From Maricaulis sp017643475 (GTDB lineage: Bacteria; Pseudomonadota; Alphaproteobacteria; Caulobacterales; Maricaulaceae), in contig NZ_CP138920.1 of assembly GCF_047123815.1 (NCBI RefSeq), positions 744,001 through 808,000 of the forward strand: a stretch of 64,000 nt of DNA. Reading direction: 5' to 3'. Below, piece by piece: positions 1-8,534 of the stretch. Within the stretch, counting starts at the first letter, position 1; the number at the start of each line of letters is the position of its first letter. The position numbers and the translations under genes are program-made. The notes beneath the pieces were generated by a model, which searched no databases, was not told where the DNA came from, and saw nothing but the letters and a program-made list of their open reading frames with translations.

Positions 1-441
1 CGGGGCGAGGCCCAGGACCGGATCGAGGGGCTCAGCCTGGGGGCGGACGATTATCTGGCCAAACCGTTTGAGCCGGAGGAGCTGGTCCTGCGTCTCAACG
101 CCATCCTGCGCCGCACGAAAGTCCAGTCCACGGTGATCAAGCGTGTGGAGTTCGGGGAGTGGTGTTTCGATGTCGAGCGCGAACAACTCACCCGTGCCGG
201 CGAAACCACCCGCCTGACCGGTGGTGAAAGCGCCCTGCTCGCAGCGCTGGCAGCCAGTGCCGGCCAGACCGTATCCCGCCTGACCCTGTCGGAACGCACC
301 GGCGCCGGCGAACGGGCTGTGGACGTCCAGGTCACCCGCCTGCGCCGCAAGATCGAGAAAGACCCCAAGGAACCGCTTCACCTACAGACCGTCAGGGGCG
401 AGGGTTATCGCCTGGCTGCCGATCCTGTTTTCGAGAGCTGA
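1..441 (+). CDS. OmpR-family response regulator, 5'-truncated by the window edge
   Basis: The gene is already open at base 1, so only the C-terminal 146 residues are seen. They begin inside the receiver domain: the run GADDYLAKPFEPEELVLRL holds the Lys-Pro pair that closes the phosphoacceptor pocket in this family. A winged-helix DNA-binding domain follows, with the recognition-helix segment VTRLRRKIEKDP and the closing GEGYRLAAD. It is a transcription regulator that would be phosphorylated by the kinase starting 10 bases downstream. OmpR-type partners often respond to envelope or osmotic stress, but the real signal cannot be read here. Family assignment is secure. Confidence 0.93.
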   Translation, partial: RGEAQDRIEGLSLGADDYLAKPFEPEELVLRLNAILRRTKVQSTVIKRVEFGEWCFDVEREQLTRAGETTRLTGGESALLAALAASAGQTVSRLTLSERTGAGERAVDVQVTRLRRKIEKDPKEPLHLQTVRGEGYRLAADPVFES

Positions 442-450
442 TCCGAGCCG

Positions 451-1767
451 ATGAACCTCATCCGCCGCCTCACGCCCAAGGGCCTGTTTGCCCGTACACT
501 GCTGATCATCGTATTGCCGGTGGCGCTGATGCAGGTGGCGGTGGCCTGGTCCTTTTTCGAGGAACACTGGGAGACGGTGACCAGCCGCCTGTCTGAAGGG
601 GTGGCCGGCGATATCGCCATGATGACGGCGCTGTACGAACAGTCCGGCGGTGATCTGGAGGCCTTCGACCGGCTGTCGGACACCGCCTATGAGACGATGC
701 GCCTGTCGGTGGATTTCAGGCCGGAGGAAACGCTGCCGACCTCGCGCCGTTCCTCCTTCTTCCGCACCCTGGACCGCACGCTCAACAGCGCGCTGTCCGA
801 CCAGATCACCAATGATTTCTGGTTCGATACCACCCGCTATCCCAGCTATGTCGATGTCCGGGTTGAGGTGGATGAAGGCGTATTGCGTTTCATCGCCCTG
901 CGCGAACGCGTGTTCGCGACGACCGGGCATATTTTCCTGTTATGGATCATTGGCGCCTCGACCCTGCTGACAGCGGTCTCTGTCGTGTTCATCCGCAACC
1001 AGGTCAAACCCATCCGCCGCCTCGCCGATGCCGCTGAGCAATTCGGTCGCGGCCAGGATGTCGCCCATTTCCGTCCCTCCGGGGCCACCGAGGTGCGCCA
1101 GGCCGCCCACGCCTTCCTGGGCATGCGAGCGCGGATCAAACGCCATCTCGAACAGCGCACGGCCATTCTCGCCGGGGTCAGCCATGACCTGCGCACGCCC
1201 CTCACCCGGCTCAAGCTACAACTCGCCCTCATGCCGGCCAGTCCGGAACGGGATGATGCCAAGGCGGATATCGCCGCGATGGAAGAGATGCTGGACGAGT
1301 ATCTCGACTTTGCCCGGGGTCAGCTGGTCGAGGCCACCGAGCGTTTCGACCTGGGCCAGCTGGCCGAACAGGTCGTCGACAATGCCCGGCGCGGGGATGT
1401 CGATATCGAATTTGTCAGCGAACCGGACCTGTTTGCAGAGGTCCGCGCCGTGACCGTCCAGCGTGCTCTGGAAAATCTCATCGGCAATGCCACCAGTTTC
1501 GGCAACAGCGTTCGTGTCACGGTCGCACGCGCGGGTTCGCGGATCGAAATGAGTGTCGAGGATAATGGTCCCGGCATTCCGGAAGACCAGTATGACGAGG
1601 CGCTGAAGCCGTTCAACCGCCTGGATGAAAGCCGCAACCAGAACCGCAAGGGTGTCGGGCTGGGCCTGGCAATCGCCCGCGATGTTGCGCGCAATCATGG
1701 CGGGGAAATGCGCCTGGGTCGCAGTGATCTGGGGGGTCTGAAAGCGACGCTGAGCCTGCCCGGCTAG
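451..1767 (+). CDS. EnvZ-type sensor histidine kinase
   Basis: This is an inner-membrane kinase of 438 residues. Transmembrane helix 1 lies at about residues 13-34, a periplasmic loop runs to about 155, and helix 2 lies at about 158-178. A HAMP linker follows (NQVKPIRRLADAAEQFGRG). The phosphoacceptor motif HDLRTPLTRLKLQL has its His at residue 245. The ATPase lobe shows an N box (ENLIGNAT), a G1 box (DNGPGIPED) and a G2 box (KGVGLGLAIARDVARNHGG). It is translated with the upstream OmpR-type regulator. Its stop overlaps the stop of the convergent proC gene through the shared bases CTAG. EnvZ-like architecture is clear; the stimulus is unknown. Confidence 0.93.
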   Translation: MNLIRRLTPKGLFARTLLIIVLPVALMQVAVAWSFFEEHWETVTSRLSEGVAGDIAMMTALYEQSGGDLEAFDRLSDTAYETMRLSVDFRPEETLPTSRRSSFFRTLDRTLNSALSDQITNDFWFDTTRYPSYVDVRVEVDEGVLRFIALRERVFATTGHIFLLWIIGASTLLTAVSVVFIRNQVKPIRRLADAAEQFGRGQDVAHFRPSGATEVRQAAHAFLGMRARIKRHLEQRTAILAGVSHDLRTPLTRLKLQLALMPASPERDDAKADIAAMEEMLDEYLDFARGQLVEATERFDLGQLAEQVVDNARRGDVDIEFVSEPDLFAEVRAVTVQRALENLIGNATSFGNSVRVTVARAGSRIEMSVEDNGPGIPEDQYDEALKPFNRLDESRNQNRKGVGLGLAIARDVARNHGGEMRLGRSDLGGLKATLSLPG

Positions 1768-2606
1768 CCGTTATCGGCGTCCGCGCCGATCTGGCGAGAC
1801 CGGCGTTCAGCCGCGTTGACGGCCATGCGCACGAGTTCCGGCAATCCGCCACCCGCACCCATCAACACATCCAGAGCCGCCTGTGTCGTTCCGTTCGGGG
1901 ATGTGACCGCGCGGCGCAGGGCCTGTGGGTCCTTCTCCGACGCGGCGAGCAAGGCGCCGGCACCGATCACGGTCTGACGCGCCAGTTTGTCGGCAAGCTC
2001 GCGCGGCAGGCCTTCGCCAAAGCCCGCGCCTGCCAGCGCCTCGGCCAGCAGGAAGACGTAAGCCGGACCGGAACCGGATACAGCAGTAACCGCGCCCAGC
2101 AGGCGCTCGTCACGGACCCATTCCACTTCTCCGGCAACGGAAAGCAGCTTGGTCGCGCTCTTCTCGATCGCTTCACCGGCGAGGTTGGAGACACAGACGG
2201 AAATGCCCGCGCCCACAGCAGCAGGCGTATTCGGCATGGCACGCACGATCGGGCGATCGCCAAAGACGGTTTCCAGTCGCTTGATCGTGGTGCCGGCCAT
2301 AATCGAGATCACGGCGGTCTCCGGCGCCAGGACCGGCGCCAGTGTCGGTGCGATCTTGTCGAGCATTTGCGGCTTGATCGCAACCAGGACGGTGGCGACC
2401 TGGGTGGACATGGCCAGCGTCATCGCCGGCGCGTGTTCCAGGCCATGTTCTTCGATCAGGGCCTGGACCTCGTCACTCGGGCTGGGATCCAGCACGATGA
2501 CGTTTTCAGGCTTGATGCCGGTGGATTTACGGCGAAGCCAGCCCGCAAGCAGGGCTCCACCCATATGTCCCGCGCCCAGAAGGGCGATCTTTTGCGCGTT
2601 GCTCAT
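1764..2606 (-). CDS. proC: Pyrroline-5-carboxylate reductase
   Basis: This enzyme reduces 1-pyrroline-5-carboxylate to proline with NAD(P)H, the last step of proline synthesis. At 280 residues it has the usual length. The N-terminal Rossmann motif is LLGAGHMGGALLAGW (residues 9-23), followed by AIKPQ and the MPNTPAAVGAG segment. The C-terminal signature region reads VTSPNGTTQAALDVL and lies in the helical dimerisation domain. It is followed 8 bases downstream of the YbjN-like gene, so the two are probably co-transcribed. Tail-to-tail overlap with the kinase gene leaves no room for a terminator. Confidence 0.95.
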   Translation of the reverse strand: MSNAQKIALLGAGHMGGALLAGWLRRKSTGIKPENVIVLDPSPSDEVQALIEEHGLEHAPAMTLAMSTQVATVLVAIKPQMLDKIAPTLAPVLAPETAVISIMAGTTIKRLETVFGDRPIVRAMPNTPAAVGAGISVCVSNLAGEAIEKSATKLLSVAGEVEWVRDERLLGAVTAVSGSGPAYVFLLAEALAGAGFGEGLPRELADKLARQTVIGAGALLAASEKDPQALRRAVTSPNGTTQAALDVLMGAGGGLPELVRMAVNAAERRSRQIGADADNG

Positions 2607-2614
2607 CGAGACTG

Positions 2615-3118
2615 TTATGCCTCACCCGCGGTTTCGAACATAGCGGCGGCGGCAGCTTCCTGCGGGCTTTTTCCACCCCAGACCAGGAAATGAAACGCCG
2701 GATAGAAACGCTCACCCGCCTCCCGTGCCGCGGCCAGCATGGCTGCAGCCTGTGCCGGAGAGACGCTTTCACCGCCCGGAACGGCAATGGCATGGCGGTA
2801 GAGAATGGAACCATCCTCGGCCCAGACATCGAAATGGCCCATCCACAGCTTTTCGTTCAGGCGCGCGACAAGCTCGCAGACCTCGCTGAAACGATTGGCC
2901 GGGATTTTCAGGTCAAGGCTGGCACAGATGTGCAGCGCATCCAGCTCCGGACGCCAGGCGAACCAGATCTGGTGATCACGCCAATTGCCCGGCGCGCTGA
3001 GATGCAGCTCGCCACCCTCGTCACGATCATAGGGATATTGTTCAGCGATGACGGCCTGTTCGACCGCATCAAGCGGATCAGTCACGCTGAGCGTGACATC
3101 GTCGGAAAGCAGGTCCAT
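2615..3118 (-). CDS. YbjN domain-containing protein
   Basis: This soluble protein has 167 residues from the chosen start. The ATG at 3118 is preferred over the in-frame ATG at 3190 because a good ribosome site (GGGAG) sits 7 bases before it and the extra N-terminus looks unstructured. The sequence fits the YbjN/type III secretion chaperone-like fold: repeated beta-strands with LHICASLDLKIP, a helix with VARLNEKLWMGHFDVW and a final HFLVWGGKSPQEAAAAAMFE. Family members are poorly characterised and no enzyme motif is visible. It sits immediately upstream of proC in the same direction. Confidence 0.78.
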   Translation of the reverse strand: MDLLSDDVTLSVTDPLDAVEQAVIAEQYPYDRDEGGELHLSAPGNWRDHQIWFAWRPELDALHICASLDLKIPANRFSEVCELVARLNEKLWMGHFDVWAEDGSILYRHAIAVPGGESVSPAQAAAMLAAAREAGERFYPAFHFLVWGGKSPQEAAAAAMFETAGEA

Positions 3119-3213
3119 GGGGTCGTCTCCCTCATCCGCTGGCGATTCACACCGCCATTTGACGGTATGCCTCTGCCCGGGCGGGTGCAATAAGAAGCGC
3201 GGCTTTCGCGCTA

Positions 3214-3522
3214 TCAGTCTGTGGATTTCGTCGCGGCAGTTTTGGCCTTGCTGGCACGCGGTTTTCGCGCCGCTGCTGGTTTCTTTGCCTTTTCAAGCTT
3301 TTCCAGCCGGGCTTCCAGGGCTGCGATCTGATCATGCGCATCGGCGAGCGAGGCTTTGACAGCGTCATATTCCTCACGGCTGACCAGGTCCATATCCGCG
3401 ACCAGGCGATCGGCCTGGGCCCGGAAAACGGCCTGCGCTTCCTCGCCGACAGCCTGGGCTGCACCGAAGGCATCGGTCATCAAATCTGCGAAATCATTGA
3501 GAAGCGGGTTGCGCGTTTGCAT
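3214..3522 (-). CDS. UbiK-like (BMFP/YqiC family) accessory protein
   Basis: This small 102-residue protein begins MQTRNPLLNDFADLMTDAFG, a typical opening for the BMFP/UbiK family. That family assists ubiquinone synthesis or membrane-associated assembly. The second half (residues about 55-80, VSREEYDAVKASLADAHDQI then ALEARLEKLEK) is a coiled coil. The C-terminus is a Lys/Ala-rich tail (KKPAAARKPRASKAKTAAT). The frame stays open far upstream across lgt on the other strand, but codons there show no protein-like pattern, so the ATG at 3522 is chosen. It is transcribed divergently from lgt, with about 105 bases between them. Confidence 0.8.
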   Translation of the reverse strand: MQTRNPLLNDFADLMTDAFGAAQAVGEEAQAVFRAQADRLVADMDLVSREEYDAVKASLADAHDQIAALEARLEKLEKAKKPAAARKPRASKAKTAATKSTD

Positions 3523-3627
3523 CAAAGAAAGCCATTTATCAAAAGTTCGTTCTCCTATATGCGGCGGGACAGAGAAAAGCGCAACGCGCTGTTCCGTCAC
3601 AGATGCATCTCGAAATGAGTAGCCGCC

Positions 3628-4527
3628 ATGCAAACCTGCCCAGCCAGTTTCGACCTGATCGACCCGATCCTGTTCACGATCGGACCGGATGGCTTCACGC
3701 TGGGAACCCATGAGCCGGCCTGGTTTGCCCTGCGCTGGTATGCGCTGGCCTATATCGCGGGCCTGATGCTGGGCTGGCGCTACATGATCTCGCTCTCGCG
3801 CCGCGCCAACATGTGGCATCCGCGCGACGACAAGAAGGGCAAGGCGCCGTTCAGCGAGGCCCAGGTGGACGACCTGCTGATCTGGGCGACGCTGGGTGTC
3901 ATCCTGGGTGGCCGACTGGGTTACGTGGTTTTCTACATGCCCGAAATGATCTGGGAACGGCCGCTGGACATCATTTTCGGTATCACCGATGGCGGAATGG
4001 CTTTCCATGGCGGCCTGATCGGTGTCGGACTGGCGCTGTGGTATTTCGCCCGCTCGCAGAAACTCAATCTCTGGCAGATCGCCGACGCGGCGGCCGTCGT
4101 CACGCCGATCGGCCTGTTCTTCGGTCGCATGGCCAACTTCATCAATGGCGAGCTGTGGGGCCGCCCCTGGGACGGTCCCTGGGCGATGACCTTTGCCAAT
4201 GATCCCTATTGTGTGCCGCGCCATCCCAGCCAGCTCTACGAAGCCGCGCTGGAAGGCCTGGCCCTGTTTGCCATCATCAATATTGCAACGTGGAAATTCC
4301 GCTCCCTGGCCAAGCCGGGTCTCAATGCCGGTCTCTTCCTTCTGTGTTACGGCCTGTTCCGGGCGCTGATGGAAACCGTGCGCGAACCCGATGCTCACAT
4401 GCCCGAAGCCCTGCAGGGCATCGTCACCATGGGCATGCTGCTCTCCCTGCCGATGATCGGACTGGGCGCGTGGCTGATCTGGCGCAACGTCAAGGATGAC
4501 CTCAAGCTTCTGGCCGGCAAAGCATGA
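3628..4527 (+). CDS. lgt: Prolipoprotein diacylglyceryl transferase
   Basis: Lgt moves a diacylglyceryl group from phosphatidylglycerol to the lipobox Cys of prolipoproteins at the periplasmic face of the inner membrane. This 299-residue protein has about seven hydrophobic segments. It carries the family motifs ARLGYVVFYM-type (read here as GGRLGYVVFYM), MAFHGGLIGVGLALW with the conserved His-Gly-Gly, and the signature GRMANFINGELWGRPWDGP. Its stop codon overlaps the start of the next gene by ATGA (4524-4527), so the two are translationally coupled. The many lipobox proteins in this window would be its substrates. Confidence 0.96.
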   Translation: MQTCPASFDLIDPILFTIGPDGFTLGTHEPAWFALRWYALAYIAGLMLGWRYMISLSRRANMWHPRDDKKGKAPFSEAQVDDLLIWATLGVILGGRLGYVVFYMPEMIWERPLDIIFGITDGGMAFHGGLIGVGLALWYFARSQKLNLWQIADAAAVVTPIGLFFGRMANFINGELWGRPWDGPWAMTFANDPYCVPRHPSQLYEAALEGLALFAIINIATWKFRSLAKPGLNAGLFLLCYGLFRALMETVREPDAHMPEALQGIVTMGMLLSLPMIGLGAWLIWRNVKDDLKLLAGKA

Positions 4528-5603
4528 TCGCAGACAGCATTCGCGACCGTATCCGGGACAGTGGTCCCATCTCCATCGCCAGCTTCATGACCGAGGCCCT
4601 GTTCGATCCCACGGAAGGTTTCTACGCCACCAAGGACCCGATCGGGGCCGGGTCAGACTTCATCACCGCGCCGGAAATCTCGCAGATGTTCGGTGAGTTG
4701 ATGGGGCTGTGGATCATGCAGTCCTGGGACGATATGGGTCGCCCCGAACGTTTCAACCTGGTCGAGATGGGCCCGGGTCGCGGCACGATGATGTTCGACA
4801 TCCTGCGCACCGGCCGCGCCCTGCCGGACTTTCTCAAAGCCGTACACGTCTATCTGATCGAGGCCAGTGCCGCACTCAAATCCGTCCAGGCCAAATCGCT
4901 CGGCACCAGTGGCGTCCAGGCCAGCTGGATCCAGCGCCTCGACCAGGTGCCTCAGGGCCCCTGCCTGATCATCGGCAATGAATTCCTCGACTGCCTTCCC
5001 ATCCGCCAGGCCATCAAGATCGAAGGCAAATGGTATGAACGCATGGTTGGCCTGGTCGACGAGGCCCTGAGCTTCGTGCGCGGCCCCCAGCTCAACACCG
5101 ATATCGAACCCATCCCGGCCAGCCTTCTGGACGCGCCGGATGGCGCGCTGGTTGAGCTTCGCCCGGGTGACGAACAGGTGCTGGACCAGCTCGTTGCACA
5201 CTTTGAAACCTCACCCGGACGCGCGCTCTTCATCGACTACGGCCCGGCCGACAGTGAAACCGGCGATACGCTGCAGGCGATTCGCCAGCACGAGAAGGTG
5301 GAACCGCTTGATCAGCCCGGAACCGCGGATCTGACGGCGCGGGTGGATTTCGGCCAGCTCAGCCGGAATGCACAAACGCTGGGCTTGCGTGTGGCTGGTC
5401 CGGTCACCCAGGGCGATTTCCTGAACGGGCTGGGCATCGAGGCACGCGCTGCCGCGCTCTCCCAGCATGCCCCGGAAAAGAGGGCACAAATCGCGCGCCA
5501 GCTCTGGCGCCTGACGGACCCGGAAGAAATGGGTGAACTGTTCAAGTTGATCGTGCTTGATCACGAGAGCATGCCCGCCCCGCCGGGATTCACCGCACGC
5601 TGA
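4524..5603 (+). CDS. MidA/NDUFAF7-family SAM-dependent methyltransferase
   Basis: This 359-residue protein belongs to the COG1565 family; the mitochondrial member NDUFAF7 methylates an arginine of complex I subunit NDUFS2. It shows SDFITAPEISQMFGELMGLW near residues 34-53, the SAM-binding motif LVEMGPGRGTMMFDIL at about 77-92, and the second family block IIGNEFLDCLPIRQ. Coupling to lgt by an ATGA overlap is commonly seen in alphaproteobacteria (family knowledge). The bacterial substrate is not established, so complex I assembly is only an inference. Confidence 0.88.
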   Translation: MIADSIRDRIRDSGPISIASFMTEALFDPTEGFYATKDPIGAGSDFITAPEISQMFGELMGLWIMQSWDDMGRPERFNLVEMGPGRGTMMFDILRTGRALPDFLKAVHVYLIEASAALKSVQAKSLGTSGVQASWIQRLDQVPQGPCLIIGNEFLDCLPIRQAIKIEGKWYERMVGLVDEALSFVRGPQLNTDIEPIPASLLDAPDGALVELRPGDEQVLDQLVAHFETSPGRALFIDYGPADSETGDTLQAIRQHEKVEPLDQPGTADLTARVDFGQLSRNAQTLGLRVAGPVTQGDFLNGLGIEARAAALSQHAPEKRAQIARQLWRLTDPEEMGELFKLIVLDHESMPAPPGFTAR

Positions 5604-5673
5604 TTATTTTGGCTTCAATCTGGATACGCCCTCTGATAAGCAGCGCGAGATCACTGCAGCCGGGGCAAAATCC

Positions 5674-6606
5674 ATGAAACTGATGTCAGGCACGTCCAAC
5701 GAACCGTTGGCCAAGGCGATTGCCGATTATCTCGACGCACCTCTCACCGCCAGCGAGATCGAACGTTTCGCGGATGGCGAGATTTTTGTCCGGATCGACG
5801 AAAACGTGCGCGGCGAGGATGTGTTTATCATCCAGTCGACCTCCTACCCCGCAAATGACCATTTGATGGAATTGCTGATCTGTATCGACGCCCTGGTCCG
5901 CGCCAGCGCCCGTCGCATCACAGCTGTCATTCCCTATTTCGGTTACGCCCGCCAGGACCGCAAGACCGGCGGCCGCACACCGATCTCCGCCAAGCTGGTC
6001 GCCAATCTGATCGCCAAGGCCGGTGCCGACCGCGTTCTGACCATCGATCTGCACGCCGGACAGATTCAGGGCTTTTTCGATATCCCGACAGACAATCTCT
6101 TCGCCACCCGCGTGATCGAGGATGATATCCGCCGGAACTACAAGACCGACGACCTGATGATCGTTTCGCCGGATGTCGGCGGTGTGGTCCGTGCCCGCGC
6201 GCTGGCCAAACTGCTCGATGCCGAGATCGCAATCGTCGACAAGCGTCGCCCCAAAGCCGGCGTGTCCGAGGTGATGAATATTATCGGTGATGTCGAAGGC
6301 CGTCGCTGCATCCTGTTTGACGACATGTGCGATAGCGGTGGCACACTGTGCAACGCGGCTGATGCCCTGCTCAAGGAAGGCGCGGTGGAAGTCTCTGCCT
6401 ATGTCACCCACGGCGTTCTGTCCAATGACGCCCAGGGCCGTGTCCACAAGTCTGCCCTGCGCGAGATCGTGGTCACCGATTCCATTACGGAAATCCCCGG
6501 CTCGACGCAGACGGATAAAGTCCGGCGCCTGCCAGTCGCCCCCCTGCTCGGTGAAGCCATTCGACGCATCGCCAATGATGAGTCGGTATCGAAACTGTTT
6601 GACTAG
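5674..6606 (+). CDS. prs: Ribose-phosphate pyrophosphokinase
   Basis: This enzyme makes PRPP from ribose 5-phosphate and ATP for nucleotide, histidine and tryptophan synthesis. The start at MKLMSGTSNEPLAKAIADYL gives 310 residues, matching the family; an upstream in-frame ATG at 5557 lies inside the preceding gene and is not used. Landmarks are FADGEIFVRIDENVRG, YFGYARQDRK, the cation site DLHAGQIQGFFDIPTDNL, the flexible loop region DKRRPKAG and the PRPP loop ILFDDMCDSGGTLCNAA. Class I type, presumably allosterically regulated as in the family. Confidence 0.96.
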   Translation: MKLMSGTSNEPLAKAIADYLDAPLTASEIERFADGEIFVRIDENVRGEDVFIIQSTSYPANDHLMELLICIDALVRASARRITAVIPYFGYARQDRKTGGRTPISAKLVANLIAKAGADRVLTIDLHAGQIQGFFDIPTDNLFATRVIEDDIRRNYKTDDLMIVSPDVGGVVRARALAKLLDAEIAIVDKRRPKAGVSEVMNIIGDVEGRRCILFDDMCDSGGTLCNAADALLKEGAVEVSAYVTHGVLSNDAQGRVHKSALREIVVTDSITEIPGSTQTDKVRRLPVAPLLGEAIRRIANDESVSKLFD

Positions 6607-6658
6607 GGCATGAATGCCCAGGCGGGTGCGCTGCAGCTCTTTCGGGCGCTGCGCCCCG

Positions 6659-6996
6659 CTAGATGTTCAAAATGGCCTTGATGACGAAAAACATCGTCAG
6701 CGCGTAAGCGATCAACACGGACGTGCTGAAGACACGCTGTGCCAGGGCGCCTTCGATCTGCCGGCCGGCATAATGTCCTGCCCATCCCGAGACAAAAAAA
6801 GCGCCGATGAGGTTGGCGAAAATCAGTGCAGTAAACGCCCCCCCTCCAGGAGCGGGACGTCAAAGATGAGGCTGAATAAAACAAATGCCACCGCAATCAT
6901 GGCGACAAGTCCTGCAATTCGCCTGAGGTCGAGCGCATTGAACCAGTCCCGATCATCAGGATCACGGCCGTCCCTTGGTTGCGATCTGACATTCAC
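6659..6996 (-). pseudogene. Small integral membrane protein split by a frameshift at a 7-C run
   Basis: On the minus strand a GTG start at 6996 (preceded by AAGGAGAG) opens a frame with a charged N-terminus (RDPDDRDWFNALDLRRIAG) and a membrane helix (LVAMIAVAFVLFSLIF). It then reaches a run of seven G (plus strand C, 6838-6844) and hits a stop soon after. Adding one base to that run joins it to FTALIFANLIGAFFVSGWAG and a last helix ending in AILNI plus stop at 6659. The repaired product is about 112 residues with three hydrophobic segments. It could be a sequencing error, a true pseudogene or slippage-controlled. The family is not recognised. Confidence 0.6.
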
Positions 6997-7052
6997 CTCT
7001 CCTTACACGCCTCACCTACTGTATTAGCACTGACTCTTACGCGCGCGTGTGG

Positions 7053-7080
7053 TTGCGCCTCGCGCGGGGTTGGGTTATAG
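7053..7080 (+). promoter_or_regulatory. Candidate sigma-70-type promoter for rplY
   Basis: TTGCGC at 7053-7058 and TTATAG at 7075-7080 are separated by 16 bases, about 90 bases upstream of the rplY start. The match is partial, as is usual in GC-rich alphaproteobacteria. A ribosome site AAGGAA precedes the rplY ATG. Confidence 0.3.
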
Positions 7081-7171
7081 CCCGCCGCTCGAAAGATTAC
7101 GTGGCACGACGCCAAAGCAAAGACGCTGCCCCCCTCGTAGAGGCGGCGCGCATATTTAAGGAACTGGACCG

Positions 7172-7822
7172 ATGAGCTCCAACATCGTTCTCACTGTAGA
7201 CGTTCGCGAAGGCACCGGCACGGGCGCGGCTCGCGCTGCCCGCCGTGAAGACCTGGTCCCGGGCGTCCTCTATGGCGGCAAGCTGGACCCGGTTGCGATC
7301 AACCTGCGTGGCAATGAAGTCCGCAAGGCCCTGCTGACCGGCAACTTCATCTCTTCCATGATGGAGCTGGACCACGAAGGCAAGCGCCAGCAAGTCATCG
7401 CTCGCGATGTTCAATTCCACCCGGTTTCCGACCAGGTCATGCACGTTGACCTGTTCCGCGTTGACGAAGACACCAAGATCAACGTCGAAGTTGCGGTCCG
7501 TTTCGTCAACGAAAGCGACTCTCCGGGCATGAAGCGCGGCGGCGTTCTCAACGTCGTACGTCACTCCGTCGAGCTGGTCGTTCCGGCTGGCAACATTCCG
7601 GACGCAATCGAAGCTGACCTGACCGGCCTCGACATTGGCGATTCGGTGCACATCTCCGCAATCAAGCTGCCGGACGGCGCGAAGCCGGCGATCGCCGATC
7701 GCGACTTCACCGTTGCCACGCTGCAGGGCTCCCGTGCCGTTCTCACGGCTGACGAGGAAGAAGGCGCTGACGTGGCTGCTGACGCGGTCGAAGCGACCGA
7801 GCAGAAGAGCGACGAGGACTAG
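7172..7822 (+). CDS. rplY: 50S ribosomal protein L25 (Ctc/TL5 long form)
   Basis: This protein binds 5S rRNA in the large ribosomal subunit. At 216 residues it is the long two-domain form. The N-terminal L25 domain begins IVLTVDVREGTGTGAARAAR and includes VPGVLYGGKLDP. The C-terminal TL5/Ctc beta domain includes EVAVRFVNESDSPGMKRGG and LTGLDIGDSVHISAIKLP. The last 30 residues are acidic and rich in Ala/Glu/Asp. It precedes pth, a pairing that is common in bacteria. A strong hairpin lies between the two genes. Confidence 0.96.
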   Translation: MSSNIVLTVDVREGTGTGAARAARREDLVPGVLYGGKLDPVAINLRGNEVRKALLTGNFISSMMELDHEGKRQQVIARDVQFHPVSDQVMHVDLFRVDEDTKINVEVAVRFVNESDSPGMKRGGVLNVVRHSVELVVPAGNIPDAIEADLTGLDIGDSVHISAIKLPDGAKPAIADRDFTVATLQGSRAVLTADEEEGADVAADAVEATEQKSDED

Positions 7823-7863
7823 GTCCTCCCTGCTCCCTAGTGGGAGCCGTCGAGCTGAATTCA

Positions 7864-7895
7864 AAGGCCGCGATCTCGCAAGGGTTCGCGGCCTT
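7864..7895 (+). terminator. Hairpin between rplY and pth
   Basis: A perfect 10-bp stem (AAGGCCGCGA, 7864-7873, with TCGCGGCCTT, 7886-7895) encloses a 12-base loop. No clear T-run follows, so it may be an attenuating or processing hairpin rather than a full terminator. Confidence 0.45.
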
Positions 7896-7920
7896 GTGCT
7901 GAGAGGGGCACGCGAACGCC

Positions 7921-8529
7921 ATGATGATCCTCGCCGGTCTCGGCAATCCCGAGGCGAAATATCTCCGCAACAGGCATAATGTGGGTTTCATGGCGCTGGA
8001 CGTCATTGCCCAGGCCTATCATTGCGGCCCCTGGCGCAAGCGTTTCCAGGGACTGGCGACGGACCTGGTCATCGGGTCGAACAAGTTTCTCCTGCTCAAA
8101 CCCCAGACCTTCTACAATAACTCCGGCCACGCGATCGGCGAGGCGGCGAATTTCTTCAAGGTCGATCCGTCCAAGGTCGTCGTCTTCCATGACGAGCTGG
8201 ACCTGGCGCCGGGCAAGTTCCGTCTGAAGAAGGGCGGCGGCGCCGCCGGAAACAACGGCATCAAATCCACCACCAGCCAGCTGGGACCGGACTTCCTGCG
8301 CGGCCGTATCGGCGTCGGACATCCCGGCGACCGCAATCGCGTAACCGGCTATGTGCTCTCGGACTTCTCCAAGGCTGAGGAAAACTGGCTGATCGATTTG
8401 CTGGATGCGATCGCAGGCAGTATTGACCTGCTCGGCAAGGGCGAACTCGACGCCTTCCAGACACAAGTGACACACAAGGCACCGGCCCCCGAGCCGGTCA
8501 AGCGCGGCCCGCCCGCCAAAGAGGACTAG
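7921..8529 (+). CDS. pth: Peptidyl-tRNA hydrolase
   Basis: Pth releases tRNA from peptidyl-tRNAs dropped during translation. The 202-residue protein has the opening motif ILAGLGNPEAKYLRNRHNVG with the catalytic His in the NRHN segment, then KPQTFYNNSGHAI, the second signature HDELDLAPGKFRLKKGGG and AAGNNGIKS. A basic, Pro-rich tail (APAPEPVKRGPPAKED) is specific to this lineage. It lies between rplY and ychF, all on the plus strand, an arrangement common in proteobacteria. Confidence 0.96.
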   Translation: MMILAGLGNPEAKYLRNRHNVGFMALDVIAQAYHCGPWRKRFQGLATDLVIGSNKFLLLKPQTFYNNSGHAIGEAANFFKVDPSKVVVFHDELDLAPGKFRLKKGGGAAGNNGIKSTTSQLGPDFLRGRIGVGHPGDRNRVTGYVLSDFSKAEENWLIDLLDAIAGSIDLLGKGELDAFQTQVTHKAPAPEPVKRGPPAKED

Positions 8530-8534
8530 ATCTC

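Noticed and set aside
3523..4398. Possible long N-terminal extension of the UbiK-like protein
   Set aside because: The extension is antisense to lgt and has no protein-like pattern; the ATG at 3522 matches the family start.
6607..6620. GGGCA-TGAA-TGCCC hairpin after prs as a terminator
   Set aside because: The stem is only 5 bp and no T-run follows, so the evidence is too weak.
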